This document shows positions 1 to 6,297 of a stretch of DNA of 11,835 bases, in pieces. A program made the position numbers and the translations under genes. Location: the NCBI GenBank assembly GCA_902463905.1, contig CABQHF010000046.1:1-11835 (forward strand). The letters are read 5' to 3'. Each line of letters begins with the position of its first letter. The first letter of the stretch is position 1. Source of the DNA: an uncultured Faecalibacterium sp. (lineage in GTDB: Bacteria > Bacillota > Clostridia > Oscillospirales > Ruminococcaceae). The notes under the pieces are model-generated. The model was not told where the DNA came from, searched no databases, and was given only the letters and a program-made list of their open reading frames with translations.

Positions 1-76
1 TGGAGCGGCCGACGAGGCTCGAACTCGCTACCTCCACCTTGGCAAGGTGGCGCTCTACCAGATGAGCTACGGCCGC
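1..76 (-). tRNA. tRNA-Gly (anticodon GCC)
   Basis: The reverse complement folds as a full 76-nt cloverleaf. The acceptor stem is GCGGCCG/CGGCCGC, followed by discriminator U and an encoded CCA at positions 3-1. The anticodon stem CCACC/GGTGG encloses the loop TTGCCAA, placing anticodon GCC at 43-41. The T-loop is TTCGAGC on a GCGAG/CTCGT stem with one G-U pair. U73 agrees with bacterial tRNA-Gly. The CCA end coincides with the window edge, so any downstream co-transcribed tRNA would lie outside. Confidence 0.97.
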
Positions 77-87
77 ATACTCCATGT

Positions 88-117
88 GACGTGCCGGGTT
101 TCGTTCCCGGCGACGTC
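88..117 (-). other. Hairpin in the tRNA-Gly leader
   Basis: An inverted repeat pairs GACGT+GCCGGG (88-98) with CCCGGC+ACGTC (106-111 and 113-117). This gives 11 base pairs with one bulged base (112) and a 7-nt loop. It begins almost exactly at the predicted transcription start and ends 11 nt before the mature tRNA. No T-run follows on either strand, so it is not an intrinsic terminator. It may protect or position the precursor for 5' processing, or act as a DNA site; the sequence alone does not decide. Confidence 0.7.
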
Positions 118-121
118 GATT

Positions 122-150
122 ATTATACCGCACCACCGCCCGCTTGTCAA
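122..150 (-). promoter_or_regulatory. Sigma-70 type promoter of tRNA-Gly
   Basis: On the minus strand there is a perfect -35 TTGACA (150-145), a 17-bp spacer and a perfect -10 TATAAT (127-122). Transcription should start near 116-114, giving a leader of about 38-40 nt before the tRNA. The A/T-rich stretch just upstream (about 151-180 on the plus strand) could be an UP element, as is usual for stable-RNA promoters; that part is inference. Confidence 0.93.
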
Positions 151-310
151 CACCAAATCTGCATTTTCTGCAATTTTTTGGGCAAAAGACCGACATTCCA
201 CCCAGCATCGTACAATTCCGCCGGGAGGGGCCATCTTCTCACGTCGTCGGACGTCCTACAATTTTATAATTCTGTTCAGGTTGGTCGTGGCTTATGCGAA
301 GAAATTTAAT
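151..310. other. Gene-free spacer between tRNA-Gly and the nfn promoter
   Basis: The short reading frames here have no Shine-Dalgarno site and no biased codon use. The region has A/T-rich blocks (about 151-180 and 257-275), an 8-bp palindrome GGACGTCC at 249-256, and an isolated TATAAT at 265-270 without a matching -35. I see no gene. Confidence 0.6.
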
Positions 311-339
311 TTGCATTCCGTCCCGTGAGCCATTATAAT
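311..339 (+). promoter_or_regulatory. Probable promoter of nfnAB
   Basis: A perfect -10 TATAAT lies at 334-339, with a weak -35 TTGCAT at 311-316 and a 17-bp spacer. The start would be near 346, leaving a leader of about 100 nt. That leader can form a small GCACA/TGTGC hairpin (about 354-371), then a CCTG/CAGG hairpin, then a GC-rich run and seven T's near 401-407. Whether these affect expression is unknown. Confidence 0.7.
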
Positions 340-444
340 ATAAAATGTCAATGTGCTGCACAAGGGGTGCTGTGCCTGGGTTTGCAGGTCGGCCCGTTTT
401 TTTGTGCGCGGAGATGGAAATGTCAGCATAAAGGAGCATACACG

Positions 445-1290
445 ATGTATAAGATCACTGAAAAGGTCGCGCTGAACCCCACCGTGACAAAGATGGTCAT
501 TGAAGCCCCGCTGATTGCCAAAAAGGCAAAGCCGGGTCAGTTCATCATTGTCCGCCCGTTTGAGGACAGCGAGCGCATCCCCCTGACGGTCGCCGGTTAC
601 GACCGCGAGGCCGGTACCGTGGAGATCATCTTCCAGATCGTCGGCGGCACCACCATGGAGCTGAACAGCCTGAACGTGGGCGACAGCGTCCACGACTTTG
701 TGGGCCCGCTGGGCCGTGCCACCGAGGTGGAAGGCCTGAAGAAGGTGTGCGTGGTCGGCGGCGGCGTGGGCTGCGCCATTGCCCTGCCCATTGCCAAGGA
801 ACTGCACGATCAGGGCTGTGTGGTGCACAGCGTCATCGGCTTCCGCAGCAAGGATCTGCTGATCCTGGAGGACGAGTTCAACGCCTGCAGCGACGAGCTG
901 CGCATCATGACCGATGACGGCAGCTACGGCACCAAGGGTGTGGTCACCGCCGCACTGGACGAGCTGGTGGAAGCCGGCAACCAGTACGATCTGGTCATCA
1001 CCATCGGCCCGCTGATCATGATGAAGTTCGTGGTCAAGACCTGCCAGAAGCACGGCCTGAAGAGCATCGTTTCCATGAACCCCATCATGATCGACGGCAC
1101 CGGCATGTGCGGCGGCTGCCGCCTGACCGTGGGCGGCCAGACCAAGTTTGCCTGCGTGGACGGCCCCGACTTTGACGGCGACCTGGTGGACTTTGACGAG
1201 GCCATGGCCCGCGGCACCATGTACCGCCCGTTTGAGGCACACGCCCGTGAGGCAGCCTGCAATCTGTTCAAGACTCAGGAGGGAATGTAA
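445..1290 (+). CDS. nfnA: NfnA: NADH-dependent ferredoxin:NADP+ oxidoreductase, small subunit (sulfide/dihydroorotate dehydrogenase-like FAD/NAD-binding protein)
   Basis: This 281-residue protein belongs to the ferredoxin-NADP+ reductase-like family. An N-terminal FAD-binding barrel (RIPLT around 44-48) precedes a nucleotide-binding domain with GGGVG at 105-109. Near the C-terminus a [2Fe-2S] site reads D217-x4-C222-x2-C225-x11-C237. An Asp in place of the first Cys distinguishes NfnA from the dihydroorotate dehydrogenase electron-transfer subunit PyrK, which has four Cys. In known NfnAB complexes this subunit handles NAD(H) and its FAD passes electrons to the partner. The ATG at 445 is chosen because AAAGGAG lies just before it and homology begins there; the upstream in-frame extension is non-coding leader. 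nfnB starts two bases after its stop. The protein is predicted to be cytoplasmic. Family assignment is firm; the bifurcating role is inferred from the ligand pattern and partner. Confidence 0.93.
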   Translation: MYKITEKVALNPTVTKMVIEAPLIAKKAKPGQFIIVRPFEDSERIPLTVAGYDREAGTVEIIFQIVGGTTMELNSLNVGDSVHDFVGPLGRATEVEGLKKVCVVGGGVGCAIALPIAKELHDQGCVVHSVIGFRSKDLLILEDEFNACSDELRIMTDDGSYGTKGVVTAALDELVEAGNQYDLVITIGPLIMMKFVVKTCQKHGLKSIVSMNPIMIDGTGMCGGCRLTVGGQTKFACVDGPDFDGDLVDFDEAMARGTMYRPFEAHAREAACNLFKTQEGM

Positions 1291-1291
1291 G

Positions 1292-2686
1292 ATGGCTTTC
1301 AATATGGATCCCAAAAAGTGCCCCATGCCCACCCAGGACCCCAACGTCCGCAACAAGAACTTCAAGGAAGTTGCTCTGGGCTACACCGAAGAAATGGCCA
1401 TCAACGAGGCCAAGCGCTGCATCCACTGCAAGAACAAGCCCTGCCAGACCGGCTGCCCGGTGGGCATCGACATCCCGGAGTTCATCGCGCATGTGGCCGA
1501 GGGCGACTTTGAGGCCGCTTATCAGGTCATCAACCGCTCCTCTTCCCTGCCCGCTGTCTGCGGCCGTGTCTGCCCGCAGGAGAGCCAGTGCGAGGGCAAG
1601 TGCACCCGCGGCATCAAGAACGAGCCCGTGGGCATCGGCCGCCTGGAGCGCTTTGTGGCCGACTGGCACCGCGAGAACGTGCACACCGCACCCGTCGTGC
1701 CCGAGTGGAACGGCCACAAGGTGGCCATCATCGGTGCAGGCCCTGCCGGCCTGACCGCTGCGGGCGACCTGGCCAAGCTGGGCTACAAGGTGACCGTGTA
1801 CGAGGCCCTGCATGTGGCCGGCGGCGTGCTGATGTACGGCATCCCCGAGTTCCGTCTGCCCAAGGCCATCGTCCAGCAGGAGATCGACGGCCTGAAAAAG
1901 ATGGGCGTGGATTTTGAGTGCAACATGGTCATTGGCAAGGTGCTCACCATCGACGAGCTGATGGGCGAGTACGGCTATGAGGCTGTGTTCGTAGGCTCCG
2001 GTGCCGGTCTGCCCCGCTTTATGGGTATCCCCGGCGAGAGCCTGAAGGGCGTGTACTCCGCCAACGAGTTCCTGACCCGTTCCAACCTGATGAAGGCTTA
2101 CCTGCCCACCAGCAAGACCCCCATCCGCACCGGCAAGAAGGTCGCCGTCGTGGGCGGCGGCAACGTGGCCATGGACGCTGCCCGCAGCGCCATGCGTCTG
2201 GGTGCTGAGACCGTGTACATCGTCTACCGCCGCGGCATGGCCGAGCTGCCTGCCCGTAAGGAAGAGGTGGAGCACGCCGAGGAAGAGGGCATCATCTTCA
2301 AGACCCTGTGCAACCCCGTGGAGATCCACGCCAACGACGAAGGCTTCGTCAAGTCCATCACCTGCATCGAGATGGAACTGGGCGAGCCCGATGCTTCCGG
2401 CCGCCGCCGCCCCATCGAGAAGAAGGGCAGCGAGTTTGAGCTGGACGTGGACACCGTGATCATGAGCCTGGGCACCAGCCCCAACCCGCTGATCCGCTCC
2501 ACCACCCCGGGTCTGGAGACCAACAAGCACGGCTGCATCGTCACCGACGGCGACGACGGCAAGACCAGCCGTGACGGCGTGTACGCCGGCGGCGATGCCG
2601 TGACCGGTGCCGCTACCGTCATCAAGGCCATGGGCGCCGGTAAGGCTGCCGCCAAGGCCATCCACGAGTACATCCAGAACAAGTAA
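1292..2686 (+). CDS. nfnB: NfnB: NADH-dependent ferredoxin:NADP+ oxidoreductase, large subunit (often annotated NADPH-dependent glutamate synthase small chain, GltA type)
   Basis: This 464-residue protein is homologous to GltD and the dihydropyrimidine dehydrogenase N-domain. An N-terminal iron-sulfur domain carries Cys 43, 46, 51, 55, 90, 94, 100 and 104, able to hold two [4Fe-4S] clusters; E97 or E101 within CPQESQCEGKC is a candidate for the unusual Glu ligand known in NfnB. An FAD Rossmann motif GAGPAG (148-153) is followed by an NADP(H)-type motif GGGNVAMDAA (288-297) and a C-terminal FAD-contacting YAGGDAV (431-437). The start has AGGAGGG (1277-1283) inside the end of nfnA, so the two are co-transcribed and probably translationally coupled. 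With NfnA it would couple NADH plus reduced ferredoxin to formation of two NADPH. No glutamate synthase large subunit is adjacent, which argues against a role in glutamate synthesis. Confidence 0.94.
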   Translation: MAFNMDPKKCPMPTQDPNVRNKNFKEVALGYTEEMAINEAKRCIHCKNKPCQTGCPVGIDIPEFIAHVAEGDFEAAYQVINRSSSLPAVCGRVCPQESQCEGKCTRGIKNEPVGIGRLERFVADWHRENVHTAPVVPEWNGHKVAIIGAGPAGLTAAGDLAKLGYKVTVYEALHVAGGVLMYGIPEFRLPKAIVQQEIDGLKKMGVDFECNMVIGKVLTIDELMGEYGYEAVFVGSGAGLPRFMGIPGESLKGVYSANEFLTRSNLMKAYLPTSKTPIRTGKKVAVVGGGNVAMDAARSAMRLGAETVYIVYRRGMAELPARKEEVEHAEEEGIIFKTLCNPVEIHANDEGFVKSITCIEMELGEPDASGRRRPIEKKGSEFELDVDTVIMSLGTSPNPLIRSTTPGLETNKHGCIVTDGDDGKTSRDGVYAGGDAVTGAATVIKAMGAGKAAAKAIHEYIQNK

Positions 2687-2709
2687 TTGCTGCCGCAAGG
2701 CAGTTCCCT

Positions 2710-2748
2710 CCCCTGTTTCCTCCGGGAAACGGGGGATTTTTTATTTTT
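2710..2748 (+). terminator. Rho-independent terminator of nfnAB
   Basis: An 11-bp stem CCCCTGTTTCC / GGAAACGGGGG (one G-U pair, 4-nt loop TCCG) is followed by A and the T-rich tract TTTTTTATTTTT. It lies 23 bp after the nfnB stop. Confidence 0.95.
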
Positions 2749-2784
2749 GCGACGAAAGCCCACCTTGTGGTACGGGAAACGTGC

Positions 2785-2903
2785 TCGCCCTCTCAGGCGC
2801 TATCGCGCCAGCTCTCCCAAAGGGAGAGCCAAGAACGCAACTGCCAGGCCCTTGCCTCTCCCTTTGGGAGAGGTGCCGAACGGATGTGAGGCGGAGAGGG
2901 CGA
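2785..2903. repeat. MITE-like palindromic intergenic element, 119 bp
   Basis: The element is bounded by perfect 10-bp inverted repeats, TCGCCCTCTC (2785-2794) and GAGAGGGCGA (2894-2903). Inside are three hairpins: GGCGC/GCGCC (2796-2809), GCTCTCCC-AAA-GGGAGAGC (2811-2829) and CCTCTCCC-TTT-GGGAGAGG (2855-2873). The last two share 17-bp sequences that are reverse complements of each other, so the element can also fold as one long hairpin. It encodes no protein. A degenerate relative of its left end lies at about 7395-7430. It looks like a non-autonomous repeat of the kind I recall in Faecalibacterium intergenic regions; genome copy number cannot be judged here. Confidence 0.75.
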
Positions 2904-2988
2904 AGTCGCTTTCCGTTATGGAAAAAATCTCTCAGTCAAAACAGGCATCTTTATAAGAGTTTCGCAAACGCAAATCTGGGGCGATTCA

Positions 2989-3018
2989 TTTACTTTTGTG
3001 ATGGTTTTATGATATAAT
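2989..3018 (+). promoter_or_regulatory. Promoter of the two-TM protein / DUF969-DUF979-pcp unit, with leader hairpin
   Basis: An extended -10 TGATATAAT ends at 3018, with a -35 TTTACT at 2989-2994 (18-bp spacer). The start would be near 3025. The leader then forms a 9-bp hairpin, GGTGCTGCA (3035-3043) with TGCGGCACC (3056-3064), followed by GCTTTT and directly by the GGAGGG ribosome-binding site. Being so close to that site, the hairpin could modulate translation or weakly attenuate transcription; this is inference. Confidence 0.75.
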
Positions 3019-3084
3019 GAACTTAACTTTATAAGGTGCTGCACCGCCTGCGGGCTGCGGCACCGCTTTTGGAGGGAACTGCCC

Positions 3085-3498
3085 ATGCACCCGCTGCTCA
3101 TTCTGGTACTGGTCTTTGATCTGCTCATCGCCGTGTCCTCGGTGCTGAACCTTGTGAACATGATGCGCGTCAACCTGATGGTGGAGGAGCGCAGGGCCGA
3201 GGCACTGACCGTGCAGCGGGTACGGGTGCAGAAGGCCGCCGCCGGGAAGGGTGGCATCCTGGCTTCCTGGTACGGCGTGTACGCCTGCCCGGCCAAGGAC
3301 GGCACCGGCGAGTTCACCTCTTCAAATCCCTATGGCAGCGAGGCCGCCGTGCCCGCTTCCACCACCGTGGTGCCCCTCAAGTCCTCCGGTGTGCTGGAGC
3401 AGTGCGACATCGCCGCCCACCTGCGCCGCCGCCTTGTCCCGCTGTGGATCACGGTGGCCGCATTCTCGGCTCTGCTGGCGGCTTTCGTCCGCCTCTGA
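3085..3498 (+). CDS. Unrecognised small membrane protein with two predicted TM helices
   Basis: The 137-residue protein is not one I recognise. Residues 1-24 form a hydrophobic helix (MHPLLILVLVFDLLIAV...). A charged stretch follows (EERRAEALTVQRVRVQKAAAGKG, about 34-56), then a polar central region of about 60 residues with two Cys, a basic HLRRR at 111-115 and a second hydrophobic helix at about 117-136. Both helices are at the ends, so the middle would sit wholly on one side of the membrane; the flanking positive charges favour the cytoplasm. GGAGGG ends 9 nt before the ATG, and codon use matches neighbouring real genes. It has its own promoter, and no terminator is evident before DUF969, so it probably heads that operon. 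It may be an accessory of the transporter or an unrelated gene sharing the promoter. Confidence 0.75.
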   Translation: MHPLLILVLVFDLLIAVSSVLNLVNMMRVNLMVEERRAEALTVQRVRVQKAAAGKGGILASWYGVYACPAKDGTGEFTSSNPYGSEAAVPASTTVVPLKSSGVLEQCDIAAHLRRRLVPLWITVAAFSALLAAFVRL

Positions 3499-3540
3499 GC
3501 AGGCTCTTCCCCCTTCTCGTCTTTTCGGCACACGGCTTTT

Positions 3541-3574
3541 CCCCGGCAGCCCTCTGACCCACAGGCTGCCGGGG
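3541..3574 (+). other. Hairpin between the two-TM gene and the DUF969 gene
   Basis: A perfect 11-bp inverted repeat CCCCGGCAGCC / GGCTGCCGGGG surrounds a 12-nt loop. No T-tract follows on either strand, so it is not a typical intrinsic terminator. It may mark an mRNA processing or stability boundary between the first gene and the transporter genes. Confidence 0.6.
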
Positions 3575-3618
3575 CGCGGTACGATGCCGGGAAAATATAA
3601 GTATAAAGGAAGGCAATT

Positions 3619-4290
3619 ATGGAACTACTGAAACTACTTGGCATTGTCATCGTCATCGCTGGCTTTGCACTGAAGCTGGACTCCATTCTGGTCATTCTGG
3701 TGGCAGCCGTTGTGACTGCACTGGTTGGCGGTCTGGGCCCGGTCACCCTGCTGGAAACGCTGGGCAGCACCTTTGTGGCAAACCGCAGCATGGCCATCTT
3801 CATCATCGTGATGCTGGTCACCGGCACGCTGGAGCGCAACGGCCTGCGTGAAGCAGCCGCTGCCCTGATCGGCAAGTTCAAGGGTGCCACCTCCGGCCTG
3901 GTCATCGGCATCTACGGCGTGATGCGCTCGATCTTTGCAGCCTTCAACGTGGGCTTTGGCGGCGTGGCCGGTTTCGTGCGCCCCGTCATCATGCCCATGG
4001 CCGAAGGTGCCATTGTAGCACAGGGCTATGAGCCCAATGAGGAGCATGTCGAGGAGCTGAAGGGTATGGCTGCCGGCATGGAAAACATCACCTGGTTCTT
4101 CGGTCAGGTCCTGTTCGTGGGCGGCTCCGGCGGCCTGCTGGTTCAGAGCACCCTGGCCGGCCTGGGCATCGAGGTGGAGCTGGCCCAGCTGGCTGCCATC
4201 GAGATCCCCGTGTGCATCATTGCCACTGTGGTCGCCATCGTATTCTATGTGATCAAGGATCGCAAGATGATCCAGAAGTACTATAAGTAA
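3619..4290 (+). CDS. DUF969 family membrane protein, putative 5-oxoproline transporter subunit
   Basis: This 223-residue, strongly hydrophobic protein has about six predicted TM segments. Two lie within residues 5-40, others near 57-70, 90-115 and 155-180, and the last at 193-213, ending in a basic tail KDRKMIQKYYK. Sequence character and its place directly before a DUF979 gene match the DUF969 family. DUF969 and DUF979 proteins occur as pairs and often cluster with 5-oxoproline metabolism genes, hence the transporter proposal. The start is set by AAGGAAGG 5 nt before the ATG. DUF979 follows 14 bp downstream with its own strong ribosome-binding site, so the two are co-transcribed and probably form one membrane complex. 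Substrate and direction of transport cannot be read from the sequence. Confidence 0.85.
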   Translation: MELLKLLGIVIVIAGFALKLDSILVILVAAVVTALVGGLGPVTLLETLGSTFVANRSMAIFIIVMLVTGTLERNGLREAAAALIGKFKGATSGLVIGIYGVMRSIFAAFNVGFGGVAGFVRPVIMPMAEGAIVAQGYEPNEEHVEELKGMAAGMENITWFFGQVLFVGGSGGLLVQSTLAGLGIEVELAQLAAIEIPVCIIATVVAIVFYVIKDRKMIQKYYK

Positions 4291-4304
4291 GGGAGGACAG
4301 AAGA

Positions 4305-5258
4305 ATGAGCTTTTTTATGAGTGCTGATTACAGCCTGTCCACCAAGGTGATGGAGATCATCTACTTTATCATCGGCCTGCTGTGCATCTACTGCGGTGTG
4401 AAGAACCTGAAGGATAAGGAGAACCCGGAACCCGTGGGCACCTTTATCTTCTGGGCCGTGCTGGGCGTCGTGCTTGCACTGGGCCGCTGGCTGCCCGCTC
4501 TGGTGAGCGGCATCCTGGTGGTGGTGATGTGCATCCCCGCCATCCTCAAGAAGGTCAAGAAGGGCGCTGTCTCTGCTGCCACCAAGGCCGAGACCGAGGC
4601 TACCTATGAGAAGATCGGCATGAAGATCTTTGTCCCCACCCTGAGCATCGGCGTGCTGGCCGTCGTCTGCGCCATCACCGGCATGGGCATCGGCCTGTCC
4701 GCCCTGAACGGTGTGGCTCTGGGCGTTCTCGTGGCCATCATCCTGCTGATGATCATGAACCGCGACAACAAGCCCTCCACCTTCCTGAACGATTCCGAGC
4801 GCATGCTGTCCACCGTGGGCCCCCTGTCCATGCTGCCCATGCTGCTGGCCTGCCTTGGCTCCGTCTTTACCGCTGCCGGTGTCGGCGATGTGATCTCTGA
4901 CCTGGTCAGCCACATCATCCCCGAGGGCAATGTGAACGCCGGTATCGTGGTGTACGCCATCGGCATGATGCTGTTCACCATGATCATGGGCAACGCCTAC
5001 GCCGCCATCACCGTGATGACCGTGGGCATCGGCTACCCGTTCGTGCTGGCCCACGGCGCAAACCCGGTGGTCATCGGCATGCTGGCTTTGACCTGCGGCT
5101 TCTGCGGCACCCTGTGCACCCCCATGGCTGCAAACTTCAACACCGTGCCCGTGGCACTGCTGGATATGAAGAAGCCCATGGGCGTCATCAAGAATCAGGT
5201 TCCTGTCGCCATCATCATGATGGTGGTCCAGATCGTGATGATGATCCTCCTGAAGTGA
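4305..5258 (+). CDS. DUF979 family membrane protein, putative 5-oxoproline transporter subunit
   Basis: This 317-residue protein has roughly eight to ten TM segments, for example at about 16-33, 44-62, 64-80, 110-130 and 133-150 and four more before the C-terminus. A soluble basic/acidic linker lies at about 81-107 (KKVKKGAVSAATKAETEATYEK). A glycine- and cysteine-rich stretch near the end, TCGFCGTLCTPMAANFN, is the sort of conserved re-entrant motif expected in a transport core. GGGAGG lies 8 nt before the ATG, following the DUF969 stop closely. The pairing with DUF969 and with pcp downstream supports a role in moving 5-oxoproline or pyroglutamyl compounds. Seven T's follow the stop without a stable hairpin, so transcription probably continues into the peptidase gene. 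Confidence 0.85.
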   Translation: MSFFMSADYSLSTKVMEIIYFIIGLLCIYCGVKNLKDKENPEPVGTFIFWAVLGVVLALGRWLPALVSGILVVVMCIPAILKKVKKGAVSAATKAETEATYEKIGMKIFVPTLSIGVLAVVCAITGMGIGLSALNGVALGVLVAIILLMIMNRDNKPSTFLNDSERMLSTVGPLSMLPMLLACLGSVFTAAGVGDVISDLVSHIIPEGNVNAGIVVYAIGMMLFTMIMGNAYAAITVMTVGIGYPFVLAHGANPVVIGMLALTCGFCGTLCTPMAANFNTVPVALLDMKKPMGVIKNQVPVAIIMMVVQIVMMILLK

Positions 5259-5283
5259 TTTTTTTGTTAGATCGAGTGATTCA

Positions 5284-6279
5284 ATGGAACAAGCAATTCA
5301 GCACGGAGCCGATATCATTATTCGCGACTGGGTCCGGCTCCGTGCAGGCGAACGCTTATTGATCGTATCCAGCCAGAAGTATGCTATCGAGGTGGCAGCC
5401 ATGCAGCAAGCCGCACAGGCGGTGGGCAGCATGGCGGATGTGTTGATGCTGGACGACCTGCACGAGCAGGTGGGCCAGTATTTCGACGACCGCGAGGACG
5501 CCTTTGACCCCTACAACGCCGTGATCGGTGCTGCCGAGTATTCCCTCATCACCACACGGGCCGTCAAGCGGGTCATTGCCCGCCGCAACCGGTTTTTGTC
5601 GCTGCCGCTGAGCACCAGCAACGGGCAGTCACTGCTGAGCTACGACTTCCTGAACATGAGCCTGCCCAAAAGCAGGATCATGGCCAGCATCATCATGGCC
5701 TGCTACCAGAACGCCAGCCACATCCATGTGACCACGGAGCTTGGCACGAACCTGGATTTCAACATCGAAGGGCGTGTGCCCGGCTTCTTCAACGGCTGCT
5801 GCCACGACGGCAAGGGCCTTTCCTCTGCCAGCGTGGAAGTGTATGTGGCACCGGTGGAGAGCGACACCAACGGCACCCTGATCCTGGACGGCTCCATGGG
5901 CTATATCGGCATCGTGGACAGCCCCGTGCGGGTGGAGCTGCGCGGCGGCCGTATCGTGGAGATCGAGGACAATGCCAGCGGCAGGCGGCTCAAGCAGTTT
6001 CTGGCCCGCTTCCACGACCCGGAGAACATGGTGGTGGCGGCGGAGTTCGGCATCGGGCTCAACACCCACTCCCGCTGTGCAGGCAACTGCTACATCGAGG
6101 ACGAATCCACCTATGGCACCTTCCATATCGGGTTCGGGCGCAACATCGCGCTGGGCGGTGTGCAGGATGCTTCCGGCCATTACGATCTGGTCACCCACGA
6201 CCCCTGCATCTATGTGGACAACCGCATGATCATGGATCACGGACAGCTCACCGTTCTGGAGCCGTCCATTTATATCTGA
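5284..6279 (+). CDS. M29-like metallo-aminopeptidase (AmpS/AmpT-related)
   Basis: This 331-residue soluble protein resembles peptidase family M29. It has the family-like TTELGTNLDFNIEGR block (150-164) and a C-terminal metal-site region: E254 in AEFGIGLN, E272/E274 in the EDES block, H281 in GTFHIGFG, then H299-x-D301 in SGHYD. The order E...E...H...HxD matches the two-metal site of AmpS/AmpT. At 331 residues it is shorter than classical M29 enzymes of about 410 residues, mainly before the metal-binding half. No signal peptide is seen, so it is cytoplasmic. The ribosome-binding site is weak (TCGAG), and codon use is less biased than in its neighbours (more CGG, GGG), suggesting lower expression. 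Next to pcp it would trim peptides after pyroglutamate removal. Peptidase activity is inferred, not proven by motifs alone. Confidence 0.8.
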   Translation: MEQAIQHGADIIIRDWVRLRAGERLLIVSSQKYAIEVAAMQQAAQAVGSMADVLMLDDLHEQVGQYFDDREDAFDPYNAVIGAAEYSLITTRAVKRVIARRNRFLSLPLSTSNGQSLLSYDFLNMSLPKSRIMASIIMACYQNASHIHVTTELGTNLDFNIEGRVPGFFNGCCHDGKGLSSASVEVYVAPVESDTNGTLILDGSMGYIGIVDSPVRVELRGGRIVEIEDNASGRRLKQFLARFHDPENMVVAAEFGIGLNTHSRCAGNCYIEDESTYGTFHIGFGRNIALGGVQDASGHYDLVTHDPCIYVDNRMIMDHGQLTVLEPSIYI

Positions 6280-6297
6280 GAATCGAGGCTTTTTACC

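Noticed and set aside
265..270. Isolated TATAAT as a second nfn promoter
   Set aside because: No acceptable -35 at 16-18 bp, and a better promoter lies 70 bp downstream.
325..444. Upstream extension of nfnA in the same frame
   Set aside because: It covers the predicted transcript leader and has no ribosome-binding site; AAAGGAG and family homology place the start at 445.
292..1365. 357-codon open frame on the minus strand opposite nfnA
   Set aside because: Antisense shadow of nfnA; its ends overrun the nfn promoter and the nfnB start.
1268..2698. 476-codon open frame on the minus strand opposite nfnB
   Set aside because: It mirrors nfnB, has a His/Gly/Ala/Val-rich composition typical of antisense reading of a high-GC3 gene, and no ribosome-binding site.
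3541..3574. Intrinsic terminator before DUF969
   Set aside because: The stem is strong but no T-run follows on either strand.
3596..3607. TATAAG/TATAAA as a -10 for DUF969
   Set aside because: No -35 at the right distance, and the start would fall on the ribosome-binding site.
4281..5054. 257-codon minus-strand open frame opposite DUF979
   Set aside because: His/Asp/Gly-rich antisense shadow of a membrane-protein gene.
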